The position numbers and the translations under genes are program-made. Under the pieces are notes generated by a model. That model saw only the letters and a program-made list of their open reading frames with translations, was not told the origin of the DNA and made no database searches. Positions 18,512 to 29,517 of a stretch of DNA of 64,000 bases are shown in pieces (the first letter of the stretch is position 1; the number at the start of each line of letters is the position of its first letter). The DNA comes from Chelativorans alearensis (GTDB taxonomy: Bacteria > Pseudomonadota > Alphaproteobacteria > Rhizobiales > Rhizobiaceae): positions 312,501 to 376,500 of the forward strand of contig NZ_WQNI01000005.1 of NCBI RefSeq assembly GCF_010993735.1, written 5' to 3'.

Positions 18512-19738
18512 ATGACCCTGACAATCGATACATCGACCCCTGAAAGCCGCACGCGGCTGCGTCCTGAGATACAGGCGGAGAAGAAACCGTTGATCGGCCT
18601 GTCGCGCGAAGAGCTGGGCGAAGCCCTTGCCTCCGTCGGCGTGCCCGAGCGGCAGGTGCGCATGCGCGTGCGCCAGCTCTGGCACTGGCTTTACGTGCGC
18701 GGCGTTTCCGATTTCTCGAAGATGTTCAACATCTCCAAGGAGCTGCGCTCGGCGCTTGAAGAGACTTTCACCATCGCCCGGCCGGAGATCGTCGAGGAGC
18801 AGATTTCACAGGACGGCACGCGCAAGTGGCTCCTGCGTTTCCCGCCGCGCGGCGCCGGCCGCCCGGTCGAGGTGGAGACGGTGTACATCCCCGAGGAAGG
18901 CCGCGGCACGCTGTGCATCTCCTCCCAGGTCGGCTGCACGCTTACCTGCACCTTCTGCCACACCGGCACGCAGAAGATGGTGCGAAACCTGACACCGGGC
19001 GAGATCCTCGATCAGTTGCTGGTCGCCCGCGACCGGCTGGGCGACTTCCCCGATGCCGACACGCCGGACGGCGCCATCGTGCCGGCGGAAGGCCGCAAGG
19101 TGACGAATATCGTCATGATGGGCATGGGCGAGCCGCTCTACAATTTCGAGAACGTGAAGCAGGCGCTTCTGATCGCCTCCGATGGCGAGGGCCTGTCGCT
19201 GTCGAAACGCCGCATCACGCTGTCGACCTCGGGCGTGGTGCCGGAGATCTACCGCACCGGCGAAGAGATCGGCGTCATGCTGGCGATCTCCCTGCACGCC
19301 GTGCGCGACGAACTGCGCGACGAATTGGTGCCGATCAACAAGAAATATCCGCTAAAAGAACTGCTGGACGCCTGCCGCGCCTATCCCGGCCTGTCGAACG
19401 CCCGGCGCATCACCTTCGAATATGTGATGCTGAAGGGGGTGAACGATACGCTCGACGACGCGCGAGAACTGGTGCGGCTCCTGAAGGGCACCCCGGCCAA
19501 GATCAACCTGATCCCCTTCAACCCGTGGCCCGGCAGCGCCTATGAGTGCTCGGACTGGGAGCAGATCGAGAAATTCGCCGAGATGGTCAACCGCGCCGGC
19601 TACGCCTCGCCCATCCGCACCCCGCGCGGCCGCGATATCCTTGCCGCCTGCGGTCAGCTCAAATCGGCTTCGGAGCGCATGAAGAAGACGGAGCGGCTGA
19701 AGCTCGAGGCGATGATGATCGCCGGGCACGGCGAGTAG
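18512..19738 (+). CDS. rlmN: 23S rRNA (adenine2503-C2)/tRNA (adenine37-C2) methyltransferase RlmN
   Basis: A 408-residue radical-SAM enzyme that methylates C2 of A2503 in 23S rRNA and A37 of some tRNAs. The iron-sulfur cluster motif is [12 protein letters not shown]. Neighbouring signatures are [30 protein letters not shown], and [12 protein letters not shown] before the C-terminal cysteine in ILAACGQL, which forms the methyl carrier intermediate. All catalytic parts are present and the length is normal for alphaproteobacteria. It is a housekeeping gene with no operon partner here. Confidence 0.96.
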   Translation: MTLTIDTSTPESRTRLRPEIQAEKKPLIGLSREELGEALASVGVPERQVRMRVRQLWHWLYVRGVSDFSKMFNISKELRSALEETFTIARPEIVEEQISQDGTRKWLLRFPPRGAGRPVEVETVYIPEEGRGTLCISSQVGCTLTCTFCHTGTQKMVRNLTPGEILDQLLVARDRLGDFPDADTPDGAIVPAEGRKVTNIVMMGMGEPLYNFENVKQALLIASDGEGLSLSKRRITLSTSGVVPEIYRTGEEIGVMLAISLHAVRDELRDELVPINKKYPLKELLDACRAYPGLSNARRITFEYVMLKGVNDTLDDARELVRLLKGTPAKINLIPFNPWPGSAYECSDWEQIEKFAEMVNRAGYASPIRTPRGRDILAACGQLKSASERMKKTERLKLEAMMIAGHGE

Positions 19739-19763
19739 GTGCCTTTCCCCTTGGGGAGGGAAT

Positions 19764-20405
19764 CTACCGCGCCTGCGCCGTCAAAATCTTCACCGCAAAG
19801 GCCGAGAACACGCCGGCGAACAGGTAGTCCACCGCCCGCGTCACCTTCGGGCTCTTCCTGAGCAGCTTGGAAAACCCGTCCGCGGCGAGCACCATGGGGG
19901 CGGTGATCGGTAGGGCGAGTGGAATGAACAGCAGGCCGAGAAAGAGCAGCTTCGAGGAGGCGTGGGGGTCGCTAGGCGACACGAACTGCGGCAGGAAGGT
20001 CATGAAGAACAGGATGATCTTCGGGTTCAAAAGGTTGATGCCGAGGCCGGTCACCCAGTTCTTGAACAACGACCGCCCGGCACCCGCCTTCGTCTCCGGC
20101 GCGAAGGCGGAACCGTGGCGGATGGCCTGCCAGGCGAGCCAGACGAGATAACCGGCGCCGAAGATCTTCAACGCCAGGAAGGCCTGCGGCGAGGCGACGA
20201 TCAGCGCCGACAGCCCCAGCGCCACCAGAAGCGTGTGCACCAGGATGCCGGTCATGGCGCCGAACATGCAGGCAAAGCCCGCCGCCCGCCCCTGCGACAG
20301 GGCGCGGCCGACGAACAGCGTCATGTCCGGACCGGGGGTGACCGCGATCACGAAGGTGGCGGCGGCGAATTGCAGGATGAGGGCGAGATCGGGCACGAAG
20401 ACCAT
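19764..20405 (-). CDS. LysE/RhtB-family amino-acid exporter
   Basis: A 213-residue inner-membrane protein with about six hydrophobic helices. The N-terminal family signature (FVIAVTPGPDMTLFVGRAL) and the loop GAGYLVWLAWQAIR are typical of RhtB-type exporters of amino acids such as threonine and homoserine lactone. NLLNPKIILFFMTFLPQFV is the family's central conserved segment. Substrate cannot be assigned. It converges with rlmN and diverges from the TRAP operon. The 194-bp gap to the right holds the TRAP promoter region and no gene. Confidence 0.9.
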   Translation of the reverse strand: MVFVPDLALILQFAAATFVIAVTPGPDMTLFVGRALSQGRAAGFACMFGAMTGILVHTLLVALGLSALIVASPQAFLALKIFGAGYLVWLAWQAIRHGSAFAPETKAGAGRSLFKNWVTGLGINLLNPKIILFFMTFLPQFVSPSDPHASSKLLFLGLLFIPLALPITAPMVLAADGFSKLLRKSPKVTRAVDYLFAGVFSAFAVKILTAQAR

Positions 20406-20599
20406 GACGAGTACCTTGATTCCGGAGGCGCGCGACAGGCTATCGTGCCTGCCGGCGCCGCGCCAGCCTTATACGACTTTAGTATTATAAAGGCCGTTGC
20501 CGCTTCCGCTCCGCCCTATTTTTCCTGCATGATTGGAAGGATGGCTTGATGAGCTATGCTCGATAACAACAATAATGAGCCACCGATAAAGGGAGGAAT

Positions 20600-21730
20600 A
20601 TGATGAGTGACAAGACGCTTTCACGCCGTAAGTTCCTCGGCACGGCTACCACTGCCGCGGGGGCGGCGGCGGCCGGCTCTCTGGCCGCTCCGGCCGTTCT
20701 CGCACAGTCTCCGATCACGCTCAAGATGCAGTCGTCCTGGCCATCTTCGGATATCTTCCAGGACATGGCCGCGCAATATGTCGAGCGCGTCGAGGTGATG
20801 TCCGGCGGCCGCCTGAAGATCGATCTCCTGCCGGCGGGCGCCGTGGTCGGCGCTTTCCAGGTTCAGGACGCATGCCATGACGGCGTCATCGACGCCGCCC
20901 ACACCGTGCCGGTCTACTGGTACGGCAAGAACAAGGCGGCATCGCTGTTCGGCACGGGCCCGGTGTTCGGCGCCGACGCCAACCAGATGATCGCCTGGAT
21001 GTATCATGGCGGTGGCGACGAGTTCTACCGCGAGCTCGTTCAGGACGTTCTGGGCCTCAACGTTGTCGGCTTCTTCGCTTTCGGCATGCCGGCGCAGCCG
21101 CTCGGCTGGTTCAAGGAGCCGATCGAGAGCGCCGACCAGATCCAGGGCCTGAAGTACCGCACGGTGGGCCTGGCCGCCGACCTGTTCCAGGCCATGGGCG
21201 CCAGCGTGGCGCAGCTTCCGGGCGGCGAGATCGTACCGGCCATGGAGCGTGGCGTCATCGACGCTTTCGAGTTCAACAACCCGACCTCGGACATGCGCTT
21301 CGGCTCGCAGGATGTGGCCAAGAACTACATGCTCTCCTCCTACCACCAGGCGAGTGAATCCTTCGAGTTCATCTTCAACCGTGACCGCTTCGAAAGCCTC
21401 GATCCCGACCTGCAGGCGATCCTCAAACACGGCGTCGAGGCGGTGCACCTGGCGAACTTCGCGCTCGCCATGGACCAGTATTCGAAGGATCTGGATGCGC
21501 TGCAGGCGGAGCACAGCGTCAACGTGCGGCGCACGCCGGACGACGTGCTTCAGGTGCAGCTCGACGCCTGGGACCAGATCCTGCCGGACCTGATGGAGGA
21601 CGAGTTCTTTTCCAAGGTCGTGGAGAGCCAGAAACAATGGTGCGAGCGCGTGGTCTTCTACACGCTGATGAATTCGCCGGACTACAAGCTGGCGTACCAG
21701 CACTACTTCCCGGACAAGATAAACTTCTAA
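20600..21730 (+). CDS. takP: TRAP transporter binding protein, TakP-like (2-oxo-acid type)
   Basis: A 376-residue periplasmic DctP-family protein with a twin-arginine signal (SRRKFLGTATTAAG, cleavage near AVLAQ). The segments LLPAGAVVGAFQVQDA, YWYGKNKAASLFGTGPVFG and KYRTVGLAADLFQAMGASV match what I recall of TakP of Rhodobacter sphaeroides, which binds 2-oxo acids such as pyruvate, and the related lactate-binding proteins. The arginine in KYRT is the usual carboxylate contact. GGGAGG precedes the ATG. It leads an operon with both TRAP membrane subunits. The exact acid bound is inferred. Confidence 0.88.
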   Translation: MMSDKTLSRRKFLGTATTAAGAAAAGSLAAPAVLAQSPITLKMQSSWPSSDIFQDMAAQYVERVEVMSGGRLKIDLLPAGAVVGAFQVQDACHDGVIDAAHTVPVYWYGKNKAASLFGTGPVFGADANQMIAWMYHGGGDEFYRELVQDVLGLNVVGFFAFGMPAQPLGWFKEPIESADQIQGLKYRTVGLAADLFQAMGASVAQLPGGEIVPAMERGVIDAFEFNNPTSDMRFGSQDVAKNYMLSSYHQASESFEFIFNRDRFESLDPDLQAILKHGVEAVHLANFALAMDQYSKDLDALQAEHSVNVRRTPDDVLQVQLDAWDQILPDLMEDEFFSKVVESQKQWCERVVFYTLMNSPDYKLAYQHYFPDKINF

Positions 21731-21743
21731 CCGGTGTTGGGTC

Positions 21744-21773
21744 GTCACGGGGCGGTGTCGCCCGCCCCGTGAC
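21744..21773 (+). other. Intercistronic hairpin after the TRAP binding-protein gene
   Basis: A perfect 12-bp stem: GTCACGGGGCGG (21744-21755) pairs with CCGCCCCGTGAC (21762-21773) across a 6-nt loop. No T-tract follows. It is 13 bp after the takP stop and ahead of the small membrane subunit, so it probably sets a high binding-protein to permease ratio. Confidence 0.65.
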
Positions 21774-21801
21774 CATCGCTTTCCGCGAGTAGAGCACTTT
21801 C

Positions 21802-22422
21802 ATGCATCGATACATCCACTTTGCCGACACGGTGTCCGCGTGGTTCGGCAAGGCCTTTGCCTGGTGCGTCGTCCTGATGACCTTCGCCGTCAGCTATGAG
21901 GTCGTCGTACGCTATTGGTTCAGGGCACCCACCGTCTGGGCCTTCGATCTCACCTACATCATGTATGGCACGCTGTTCATGATGGCAGGCGCCTACACGC
22001 TATCGCGCGACGGCCATGTGCGCGGCGACTTCATCTACCGCCTGTGGAAGCCGAGGACCCAGGCCAAGGTGGAGCTCGTGCTCTATTTCCTCTTCTTCTT
22101 TCCTGGCATTCTGGCGCTGGTCTTTTCCGGCTGGCGATACGCCAGCCGTTCCTGGCGCTATCTCGAAGTCAGCACCATGAGCCCGGCGAATGTGCCGATC
22201 TATCAATTTAAGTCGATAATCATCGCCGCCGGCATCCTCCTGGTCATCCAGGGCATCGCCCAGGTCTTCCGCTGCATCATCACCATCCGCACGGGGGAGT
22301 GGCCGCGCCAGAGGGAGGATGTGGAGGAGCTTGAAACGATACTGCAGAAGGAGCGCGCCGAGGCGCTCCGTCACGGCAGCGAGGCCGTGGATGTGATCGA
22401 GCCGAGGGAGCCGCGGTCATGA
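21802..22422 (+). CDS. TRAP transporter small membrane subunit (DctQ family)
   Basis: A 206-residue protein with four predicted membrane helices. It contains the family-typical FAVSYEVVVRYWFRAPTVWAFD and the downstream LSRDGHVRGDFIY. It pairs with the large DctM subunit to form the sodium-driven permease for the TakP-like binding protein. The stop overlaps the dctM start by 4 bp. The hydrophilic C-terminal tail of about 40 residues (REDVEELETILQKERAEAL) is longer than usual and could form a coiled coil. Confidence 0.88.
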   Translation: MHRYIHFADTVSAWFGKAFAWCVVLMTFAVSYEVVVRYWFRAPTVWAFDLTYIMYGTLFMMAGAYTLSRDGHVRGDFIYRLWKPRTQAKVELVLYFLFFFPGILALVFSGWRYASRSWRYLEVSTMSPANVPIYQFKSIIIAAGILLVIQGIAQVFRCIITIRTGEWPRQREDVEELETILQKERAEALRHGSEAVDVIEPREPRS

Positions 22423-23834
22423 CCGACCCGCAAGTCGCCGTGGCCATGCTCGGCATCTTCATCTTCATCATCCTCTTGGGCTTTCCCATCGCTTTCACCC
22501 TCATGGCGATGGGCATCGGCTTCGGCTATTACGCCTATTACGACCCCGACCGCATGTGGATACGCTACACGCGTGCGCTGCAGGAGGATGCCGACACGAT
22601 AACGCTGATCCAGCATTGGATCGGCGGCTTCTTCAACAATCGGGTCTTCGACCTCTTCGTCAACCAGACCTACTCCGTCATGGCGAACGACGTTTTGACC
22701 GCCGTACCGCTGTTCCTCTTCATGGGGTACCTGGTGGAGCGGGCCAACATCGTCGACCGCCTGTTCCACACGCTGAGCGTGACCACACGGCGCCTGCCCG
22801 GCTCGATGGCGGTGGCCGCGCTTATCACCTGCGCGCTTTTCGCCACCGCCACCGGCATCGTCGGCGCCGTGGTCACGCTGATGGGGCTTCTCGCTTTCCC
22901 GGCTATGCTGAAGGCCCGCTACGACACGCGCTTCGCCTCCGGCGTCATCTGCGCCGGCGGCACGCTGGGCATCCTCATCCCGCCCTCCATCATGCTGATC
23001 GTCTACGCGGCGACGTCCGGCGTCTCCATCGTGCGGCTTTATGCCGGTGCGCTGCTGCCGGGCTTCCTGCTGGCGGGCATGTATCTCGTCTATATCGTCG
23101 GCCGCGCGCTCTTGCAGCCGAAGCTCGCGCCGCAGGCCGAGAAAATGGAGGATATCAGCCTCCTGAGAGTGGCCTGGCTGCTGCTGACCTCTTTCCTCCC
23201 CCTCGCCACCCTCATCACGGTGGTGCTGGGGGCGATCCTGCTCGGCTTCGCCACGCCGTCGGAGGCCGCCGCCGTCGGCGCGCTGGGCGGGCTGGTATTG
23301 GCCATCGCCTACCGCGCGCTCACCTGGCAGCGCCTGCAGGAATCGGTCTATCTGACGGTGCGTACGACGGCCATGGTCTGCTGGCTCTTCGTCGGCTCCT
23401 GGGTCTTCGCCTCGGTCTTCTCCTATCTCGGCGGCGAGCAGCTGGTGCGCGAGTTCGTCGAGGGGCTGAGCCTGACGCCGCTGCAGTTCCTGCTTCTGGC
23501 GCAGCTCATCATCTTCCTGCTCGGCTGGCCGCTGGAGTGGTCGGAGATCATCATCATCTTCGTGCCGATCTTCCTGCCGCTCCTGCCGCTCTTCGACATC
23601 GATCCGCTGTTCTTCGGCATCCTGATCGCGCTTAACCTGCAGACCTCGTTCCTGACGCCGCCGATGGCCATGTCGGCCTATTACCTGAAGGGCATCGCGC
23701 CGCGGCATGTGCAGCTCACGCACATCTTTGCGGGCTCACTGCCCTATGTGGCGATGGTGTTCCTCGCCATGATCGTGATCTACAATGTACCGTCGATCAT
23801 CTACTACCTGCCGCAGCTCATTTACGGACGCTAG
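22419..23834 (+). CDS. TRAP transporter large membrane subunit (DctM family)
   Basis: A 471-residue sodium-coupled transport subunit with about twelve hydrophobic segments. Characteristic parts are VPLFLFMGYLVERANI, the GTLGILIPPSIMLIVYA motif and the re-entrant region near the C-terminus containing LGWPLEWSEIIIIF. It is co-translated with the small subunit (ATGA overlap) and followed after 9 bp by a 56-codon membrane ORF. Confidence 0.92.
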   Translation: MTDPQVAVAMLGIFIFIILLGFPIAFTLMAMGIGFGYYAYYDPDRMWIRYTRALQEDADTITLIQHWIGGFFNNRVFDLFVNQTYSVMANDVLTAVPLFLFMGYLVERANIVDRLFHTLSVTTRRLPGSMAVAALITCALFATATGIVGAVVTLMGLLAFPAMLKARYDTRFASGVICAGGTLGILIPPSIMLIVYAATSGVSIVRLYAGALLPGFLLAGMYLVYIVGRALLQPKLAPQAEKMEDISLLRVAWLLLTSFLPLATLITVVLGAILLGFATPSEAAAVGALGGLVLAIAYRALTWQRLQESVYLTVRTTAMVCWLFVGSWVFASVFSYLGGEQLVREFVEGLSLTPLQFLLLAQLIIFLLGWPLEWSEIIIIFVPIFLPLLPLFDIDPLFFGILIALNLQTSFLTPPMAMSAYYLKGIAPRHVQLTHIFAGSLPYVAMVFLAMIVIYNVPSIIYYLPQLIYGR

Positions 23835-23843
23835 GGGGACCCG

Positions 23844-24014
23844 ATGCTGCTCGACCGGATCATCGCCCTTGCCGCCCTGCTGACGCTGACGGGCTATCTC
23901 GGCATCTTCGTCTTCTCGGTGCCGCGTCCGGCGCTGTTCGTGGTGACCGGCGTCGTGCTTTGCCTTGCGTTCTATGACTTCTGGAACCAGCTCTTCCGCC
24001 AGGGACGGAAATAG
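23844..24014 (+). CDS. Small membrane protein at the end of the TRAP operon
   Basis: A 56-residue ORF starting MLLDRIIALAALLTLTG and ending WNQLFRQGRK. It has two hydrophobic stretches (about residues 6-24 and 31-46) joined by a short SVPRPAL turn, and a basic C-terminus. An AGGGGG sequence lies 5 bp ahead of the ATG, and the gene starts 9 bp after dctM, so it is almost surely co-transcribed. I do not recognise the family. A third, small TRAP component or assembly factor is possible (inference). It converges with nagA only 5 bp further on. Confidence 0.7.
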   Translation: MLLDRIIALAALLTLTGYLGIFVFSVPRPALFVVTGVVLCLAFYDFWNQLFRQGRK

Positions 24015-24019
24015 CCGGC

Positions 24020-25177
24020 CTATTGCGGCCTGCCCGCCAGCCACACCCGGCGCACATGGAGGTCGTCGCCGAGATGCACGAGGTCGCCGCGCGCGCCCGG
24101 CATCAGAAAGCCACGCTCGCCCTCGATACCGAGGAAGGTCGCCGGATAGGCGCCCGCCATCTTGAGCGACTCCTCGACCGGCAGGCCCAGCACCTCGACG
24201 CTGAAACGCACGGCGGAGGCCATGTCCAGATCGGAGCCGGCGAGCGTTCCATCCTCAAGGACAAGCTTCGAGCACACGGCCCCGGGCTCGCGCCGCACCG
24301 TGCGCCCGTTGAGCTGAAAGCTCCCCGCCTCGCTGCCCACCAGCGCCATGGCGTCTGTTACGTGGTAAAGGCGCCCCGGCCCGCGCTTGGCGCGAAGTGC
24401 CACGCCGAGCGCCAGCGGGTCGACGTGATGGCCGTCGGCGATGATGCCGCACCACACCTCGCCGGCGTCGAGCGCCGCGCCCACCAGCCCCGGCGTGCGG
24501 TGGGAAAGCCCGCTCATGGCGTTGAAGAGATGGGTGACGCCACGCACGCCAGCGTCGAACAGGCGCCGCGCCTCTTCGCTCGTGCAGTTCGTATGGCCGA
24601 GGCTGACAATGACGCCGCCCCTGGCGAGCCGCTCCACCTGCTCCGCCGTCACCTGTTCCGCCGCCAGCGTGACGTGCAGGACCGGAAGCGCTTCGGCAGC
24701 ACGGCAGAGCGTTTCGACATCCGCCCCCTCCATCGGCCGCATCAGCTCGGCCAGATGCGCACCGCGCCGCGCCGGCGCCAGATGTGGCCCTTCCAGATGC
24801 AGGCCCACGACGCCTTCCGCCGTGCGGCAGGCCTCTATGGCGCTGGCGATCGCCGCCTCTGTCACCGCGCGCGTGTCGGTGATCAGCGTCGGCAAGAGGG
24901 CCGTGGTGCCGTAGCGGCGATGCGCGGCGGCGATGCGGGCCATCGTCTGCGGCGAAGGATCGTTGTTGAGCATCCGCCCGCCGCCGCCATTGACCTGCAC
25001 GTCGACGAAACCCGGCGCCAGGATACCGCCGTCTAGCCGAGTGACACCGTCGCGGCCGGCGATTTCCGCCTCCGGCACGACCGCCTTCACGCGCCCTTCC
25101 TCGACAACGAGCGCATGGCCGTCGTGGAAGCGTTCGCCGTCGAACAGCCGCGCACCGGCGATTGTGGCGTCGCCCAT
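24020..25177 (-). CDS. nagA: N-acetylglucosamine-6-phosphate deacetylase
   Basis: A 385-residue amidohydrolase converting GlcNAc-6-phosphate to glucosamine-6-phosphate. It has the early barrel motif GFVDVQVNGGGG (first metal-binding region), the HLEGPHLAPARRGAH motif, LGHTNCTSEEA, THLFNAMSGLSHRTPG and the catalytic aspartate in VTDAMAL. The ATG at 25177 overlaps the stop of the upstream SIS-domain gene (TGATG), so the two are coupled. The open frame continues upstream only because it is antisense-free of stops. The product goes to the SIS-domain deaminase next door. Confidence 0.94.
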   Translation of the reverse strand: MGDATIAGARLFDGERFHDGHALVVEEGRVKAVVPEAEIAGRDGVTRLDGGILAPGFVDVQVNGGGGRMLNNDPSPQTMARIAAAHRRYGTTALLPTLITDTRAVTEAAIASAIEACRTAEGVVGLHLEGPHLAPARRGAHLAELMRPMEGADVETLCRAAEALPVLHVTLAAEQVTAEQVERLARGGVIVSLGHTNCTSEEARRLFDAGVRGVTHLFNAMSGLSHRTPGLVGAALDAGEVWCGIIADGHHVDPLALGVALRAKRGPGRLYHVTDAMALVGSEAGSFQLNGRTVRREPGAVCSKLVLEDGTLAGSDLDMASAVRFSVEVLGLPVEESLKMAGAYPATFLGIEGERGFLMPGARGDLVHLGDDLHVRRVWLAGRPQ

Positions 25178-26208
25178 CAGATGGTCTCCGTCACCTTCTT
25201 GAGCTTGTCGGGGGCATCCGGGTCGAGCCCCCGCTCCCGCGCCAGGCGCTCGACCAGCCGGTAATAGGCGACGAGCGCCACCAGCGGATCGAGCCGGCCG
25301 TGCCCGGTGGACGGCACGGCGATGGTGTGGGGCCCAAGCGCCCGCGAGGAGAAGGCAACGACCGCAGCGCCCAGCCCGCTGAGCCTGTCCACAGCCTGGA
25401 TGCTGGAGGTGAGCGCCTCGTCTTCCGGCAGGAAGGCGAGGATGGGGAAGCCCTCGTCGACGAGCTGCATAGGGCCGTGCATCAACTCGGCCAGCGAAAA
25501 GGCCTCGGCGTGCAGCTTCGCCGTTTCCTTGGCCTTGAGCGCGGCCTCGAGCGCGATGGCGAAGCCCGGTCCCCGCCCGGCCGTATAGAGGGAACCGGCC
25601 CCGGCGATGAGGGGCAGGGCCGGCGCGTGGTCGGCCTCGCATGCGGCCGCCAGCGCCTCCGGCAGCCGCGCGAGGCCCGCGGCCAGGCCGGCGTCCCCGG
25701 TGGCAGCCTGCGTTACGGCGGCGAGAGCGGCGGCCGAGGCGATGAAGCTCTTGGTGGCGGCCACGCTCCTCTCCTCGCCTGCGTGGATGGGCAAGACGAC
25801 GTCGGCGCCATGCGCCAGCGGGCTGTCGGCGACGTTGACGACCGCCACCGTCAGCGCTCCGCCGCGTTTGGCCGCGTCCTGCACGGCAATGATATCGGGG
25901 CTTGCGCCCGACTGCGAGACGGTGATGTGCAACCCACCGGAAAGATGCAGCGAGGCCCGGTAGACCGAGGCGACGGAAGGCCCAATGGAGGCGACCGGAA
26001 TGCCGGCCGTGATCTCGAACAGATATTTGAAGAAGCTCACCGCGTGGTCGGACGAGCCGCGCGCCGCCACCGTGACGACCGGGGGGCGGCGCTCGCCGAT
26101 CAACCGGCCGAGCTCACTGAACGTCTTGTCTTCCCGCGACAGGAGCCTTGCCACGGCTTGCGCCGCCTCTCCCGTCTCGCTGAACATCAGCGAGGGTGCC
26201 TCGTTCAT
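25177..26208 (-). CDS. SIS-domain glucosamine-6-phosphate deaminase (NagB-II type)
   Basis: A 343-residue protein with two tandem sugar-isomerase domains like the isomerase half of GlmS, but lacking the glutaminase domain. Motifs include ARGSSDHAVSFFKYLFE, SQSGASPDIIAV, ATKSFIASAAAL and HAEAFSLAELMHGPMQLVD. Proteins of this kind beside nagA act as NagB-II, converting glucosamine-6-phosphate to fructose-6-phosphate and ammonia. AgaS-like activity on galactosamine-6-phosphate is the alternative. It heads a two-gene operon with nagA. No GlcNAc kinase, PTS or NagR-type regulator is nearby. The 178-bp gap to recQ shows no gene. Confidence 0.85.
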   Translation of the reverse strand: MNEAPSLMFSETGEAAQAVARLLSREDKTFSELGRLIGERRPPVVTVAARGSSDHAVSFFKYLFEITAGIPVASIGPSVASVYRASLHLSGGLHITVSQSGASPDIIAVQDAAKRGGALTVAVVNVADSPLAHGADVVLPIHAGEERSVAATKSFIASAAALAAVTQAATGDAGLAAGLARLPEALAAACEADHAPALPLIAGAGSLYTAGRGPGFAIALEAALKAKETAKLHAEAFSLAELMHGPMQLVDEGFPILAFLPEDEALTSSIQAVDRLSGLGAAVVAFSSRALGPHTIAVPSTGHGRLDPLVALVAYYRLVERLARERGLDPDAPDKLKKVTETI

Positions 26209-26386
26209 CGGATTCGCCTCCTGCTGGCATGTCGGGATGGTGTCGCCGCGCTATCCCGAAATGGTGAACACCGGGTACATAGCGGCTTCCCCACCGAGTT
26301 TCACGTCTTAAAGGTCGGCTCCGGGTGCAAAATGAAGGTAGGCCTGTTATGAGGACGGAACAGCCCTCTTATGCACCCCGATTTGA

Positions 26387-28185
<1,799 letters not shown>

Positions 28186-28189
<4 letters not shown>

Positions 28190-29337
28190 TTCCGGGGATA
28201 GCGCGGTGCCGGCCTAGCCAGAGTGCGCTTGAACAGCAGGCCCGAGACAAGCGCCTTGACGTGGCGCTTTGCCTGGAAGCGGCCGTTCAGCGAGACGCGC
28301 GGCAAGGCCGTCGGCCGCTCAAGGCTGGCCTGCCTTAAAACGCCGGGCTGCGTCGTCACGGCGAGGGGGAACCCCGCCTCCGCCACCGCCCGTACCTCGC
28401 GCTCTCCCAGCGACCAAGGCTGGCCATAGGGATAGGCAAAAGAGCGCGGGGGACGGCCGACATATCTTTCGACGGCGCGCGCCGATGCCTCCACCTCCTC
28501 GCGCAGCCGCTCGCTGCCGACGCGCCGGAGGTTGACGTGGGTGAGCGTGTGGGCGCCGAAATGGGCAAGAGGATCCTCGCCGAGCGCGCGGAGATCGGCC
28601 TCGTCCATGACGAGTTCGTCGACAATGGCAGCGGGTTCGATACCTGCGGCGCGGGAGGCCCGGTCGATCCGCTCCACCGCTTCGTCCTCGTCGACCGTCC
28701 CCACGAAGGCCGCGAGGCGCGCAAAGGCGGCCCGCTTCTGCGCGGCAGTCGTGGTTGCGACCTTTTCGGGGCCGTCGCCGAAATCGAACGTCAGCCCCAT
28801 GTTTTTGTCCACGAGCGCGGCCGCCGTCTCCCACCAGATGGTGCGTGTGCGCTCGACGAAGCCGGCGGTGAGGAAAATCGTATAGGGCACATCGAACTTG
28901 TGGAAGACGGGTGCGGCGAACGTGGCGTTGTTGCGGTATCCGTCGTCGAGCGTGAAGGCGGCGAACTTCCGCTTGTCCGCCGGGTCGGACAAGAGTGCCG
29001 GCAGGTCGTGAAGGTGCACCGGCACGAGGCCGCACTCGCGTGCCGCGACGATGGCCTGCGCTAGAAAATCGGGGGTGACGGAGAGATGAGCGTTGGGAGC
29101 AAAACGCGGGGCCTCGACAGGCCTCACGTGATGCAGCGTGAAGATGACGCCGCGCCCGCCAAGGGCGGGAAATAGAGCCTGTGCATGGGTGTGGGCGACA
29201 GCTTCGAGACCGGCTCGAATGGCCGCGTATTTGAGGAATTCCCGGGCTGAATGGAGAAGCGCGGGCCGGCTCGCCGGGCCGACACGGAAAGCGGCGGGGT
29301 AGCCCGCGCGACCGCTTCGTGAAATGCCCTTTTCCAT
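28186..29337 (-). CDS. Polysaccharide deacetylase (NodB homology domain)
   Basis: A 383-residue protein of carbohydrate esterase family 4. The NodB motifs are FTLDDGYRNN (catalytic and metal aspartates) and FGAHTLTHVNLR (metal histidines HxxxH), followed by RSFAYPYGQPWS. There is no clear signal peptide, so it may be cytoplasmic or membrane-associated. CE4 enzymes remove N-acetyl groups from surface glycans or peptidoglycan. The ATG at 29337 is chosen; a GTG at 29376 would add 13 residues. It is not obviously in an operon, though the type I secretion locus upstream is also a surface function. Confidence 0.8.
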
Positions 29338-29427
29338 CCGCCCCGGCCTGATACCTCTATCCCCAACCGGCGTCACCGATACGCCAAAAACCTTTAGAGG
29401 CGGTTTCGGAGTGAGGCCCCTGACAGA

Positions 29428-29460
29428 AAGCCCTCCCCGCTGTGGCAGCGGGAAGGGCTT
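29428..29460 (-). terminator. Hairpin terminator after the surface-protein gene
   Basis: A 15-bp stem (29428-29442 with 29446-29460, one mismatch) with a 3-nt loop, built on AAGCCCT...AGGGCTT. On the minus strand it is followed by TCTGTC after a CTTT end, a weak T-run. It lies about 60 bp beyond the stop of the leftward surface-protein gene and ahead of the deacetylase start, so termination of the former is likely. Confidence 0.6.
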
Positions 29461-29517
29461 GTGTGACGTGTGGAGGGGGCGGCCGCTTTTCGGCCACCAA
29501 GTGCTTTCGGTGTTAGG

